From Deltaproteobacteria bacterium (GTDB taxonomy: Bacteria > Desulfobacterota > Desulfobacteria > Desulfobacterales > JAUVVS01), in NCBI GenBank assembly GCA_030604545.1, contig JAUVVS010000160.1, positions 1 to 5,715 on the forward strand: a stretch of DNA of 5,715 nucleotides, read 5' to 3'. Positions 5,231 to 5,715 of the stretch are shown here, piece by piece. Below the pieces are notes generated by a model. It was not told the DNA's origin. It ran no database searches and saw nothing but the letters and a program-made list of their open reading frames with translations. Each line of letters opens with the position of its first letter. Position 1 is the first letter of the stretch. Made by a program: the position numbers and the translations under genes.

Positions 5231-5578
5231 ATGAGTGAATCAGGCCACAGCCTTGAAAAGATTGCCGAAACAGCCTTTCATTTAAGACAGGTACGTAAAG
5301 CGGACCTGCAATTTGGGGACTTAGTGCTCATTACTACCCGGAATTCAATCTATTCTGTATGCGTTCTTGATAACGACATCTATCTGGTTTCCGGGGGCTG
5401 GTTTGACCGGAAGGGGCTGTCGCCAGTAAAGGCTTCCATCGCTGGGTGTACATGGGGTGGGAGCATTATTAAGGTAGATACTCTTGCAGCTTGTGGACTG
5501 CATATTGAATTTGGCAATCGCGTTGTCACTACTACTATTAAAAAAGTGTCTGTATTGCGCGGTCCAGGGAAGAATTAA
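5231..5578 (+). CDS. Uncharacterised small protein with GGWFDRKGLSP motif
   Basis: This 115-residue, soluble, cytoplasmic-looking protein has no signal peptide or membrane segment. An N-terminal helix (about 5-22) is followed by a beta-rich part: FGDLVLITTRNSIYSVCVL (28-46), YLVSGGWFDRKGLSP (51-65), AGCTWGGSIIKV (71-82) and GLHIEFGNRVVTT (89-101). The density of Gly, Trp and Phe motifs and the alternating strands suggest a small conserved beta-barrel. I have an impression of similar hypothetical proteins in other bacteria but no function to assign. Cysteines at 44, 73 and 88 are not spaced like a metal site. ATG 5231 lacks a ribosome site and lies just downstream of an extended -10, so it may be translated without a leader. 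It ends in TAA, 8 bases from the stop of the convergent hydrolase gene. Confidence 0.75.
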   Translation: MSESGHSLEKIAETAFHLRQVRKADLQFGDLVLITTRNSIYSVCVLDNDIYLVSGGWFDRKGLSPVKASIAGCTWGGSIIKVDTLAACGLHIEFGNRVVTTTIKKVSVLRGPGKN

Positions 5579-5586
5579 AAGACCTG

Positions 5587-5715
5587 TCAACTAGTTGAAT
5601 GCTTTATAATGAATTTCGAAATTAAATCCAGTAGCTTTTCGAAGTGTTCTTCTCTAGAATATTTGTGATCTCCGCCTTCAATAATTTCAAGCCGGCAATT
5701 CTCGATCAGACTTGC
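5587..5715 (-). CDS. C-terminus of an alpha/beta-hydrolase-like protein (partial)
   Basis: A minus-strand frame is open from the window edge to TGA at 5589-5587, giving 42 residues. Within it, LEIIEGGDHKYSREEHFEKL matches the C-terminal block of alpha/beta hydrolases, where the catalytic His follows Gly-Gly-Asp (here GGDHKYS), and it is followed by the final amphipathic helix LLDLISKFI. The rest, including the nucleophile elbow, lies beyond the window, so the substrate is unknown. Its TGA stop shows that UGA terminates translation in this genome, which matters for the methyltransferase reading frame. It is convergent with the small gene at 5231-5578. Confidence 0.75.
   Translation of the reverse strand, partial: ASLIENCRLEIIEGGDHKYSREEHFEKLLDLISKFIIKHSTS

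Noticed and set aside
5345..5590. 81-residue antisense ORF opposite the small gene
   Set aside because: The plus frame has the conserved-looking Gly/Trp motifs, and the antisense product shows no domain.
5587..5598. TCAACTAGTTGA palindrome as a bidirectional terminator between convergent genes
   Set aside because: The stem is only 12 bases in total with no loop and no U-run on either side, so it is too weak to call a terminator.
5612..5623. 12 bp palindrome AATTTCGAAATT
   Set aside because: It lies inside the hydrolase coding sequence (around ISKF) in AT-rich DNA and is probably chance.

Overview
The window looks like chromosomal DNA from an uncultivated, low-GC, Gram-negative-type bacterium. 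This rests on signal-peptide exports, sigma70-like promoters, short G-rich ribosome sites, and intergenic hairpin repeats of the kind common in metagenome-assembled genomes. I cannot name the phylum. The genetic code appears standard: the complete genes end in TAG or TAA, and both partial genes at the window edges end in TGA.

Layout. At 1-51 the last codons of a rightward gene run into a repeat array (40-212). The array is two copies of an ~87 bp unit, each carrying two hairpins. Facing it on the minus strand is a SAM-dependent O-methyltransferase-like gene. Its catalytic part is 197-715, but the reading frame continues upstream to a good ribosome site and ATG at 871. That extension encodes a signal peptide and is separated from the catalytic part by a single in-frame TGA (725-727). 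Upstream on the same strand is a 12-helix amino-acid permease of the APC superfamily (1000-2358). A 453 bp gap (2359-2811) holds a second copy of the hairpin repeat, two other repeat relics, operator-like palindromes and promoters. Rightward from it runs a large exported M1-like zinc metallopeptidase (2812-5013). After a 217 bp AT-rich gap comes a small uncharacterised conserved-looking protein (5231-5578) with an extended -10 placed for a leaderless mRNA. It converges, 8 bp apart, on the 3' end of an alpha/beta-hydrolase-like gene (5587 to the window end, minus strand).

How the genes fit together. An exported peptidase and a divergently transcribed amino-acid permease would fit peptide breakdown followed by uptake, but this is inference from neighbourhood only. 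No defence system, CRISPR, RNA gene or intact transposon is visible. The points most worth a second look are the in-frame UGA in the methyltransferase gene (selenocysteine, nonsense mutation, or stop-restart), the composite hairpin array that supplies or abuts the stop codons of two genes, the M1-like peptidase with altered substrate and zinc motifs, and the leaderless small gene.
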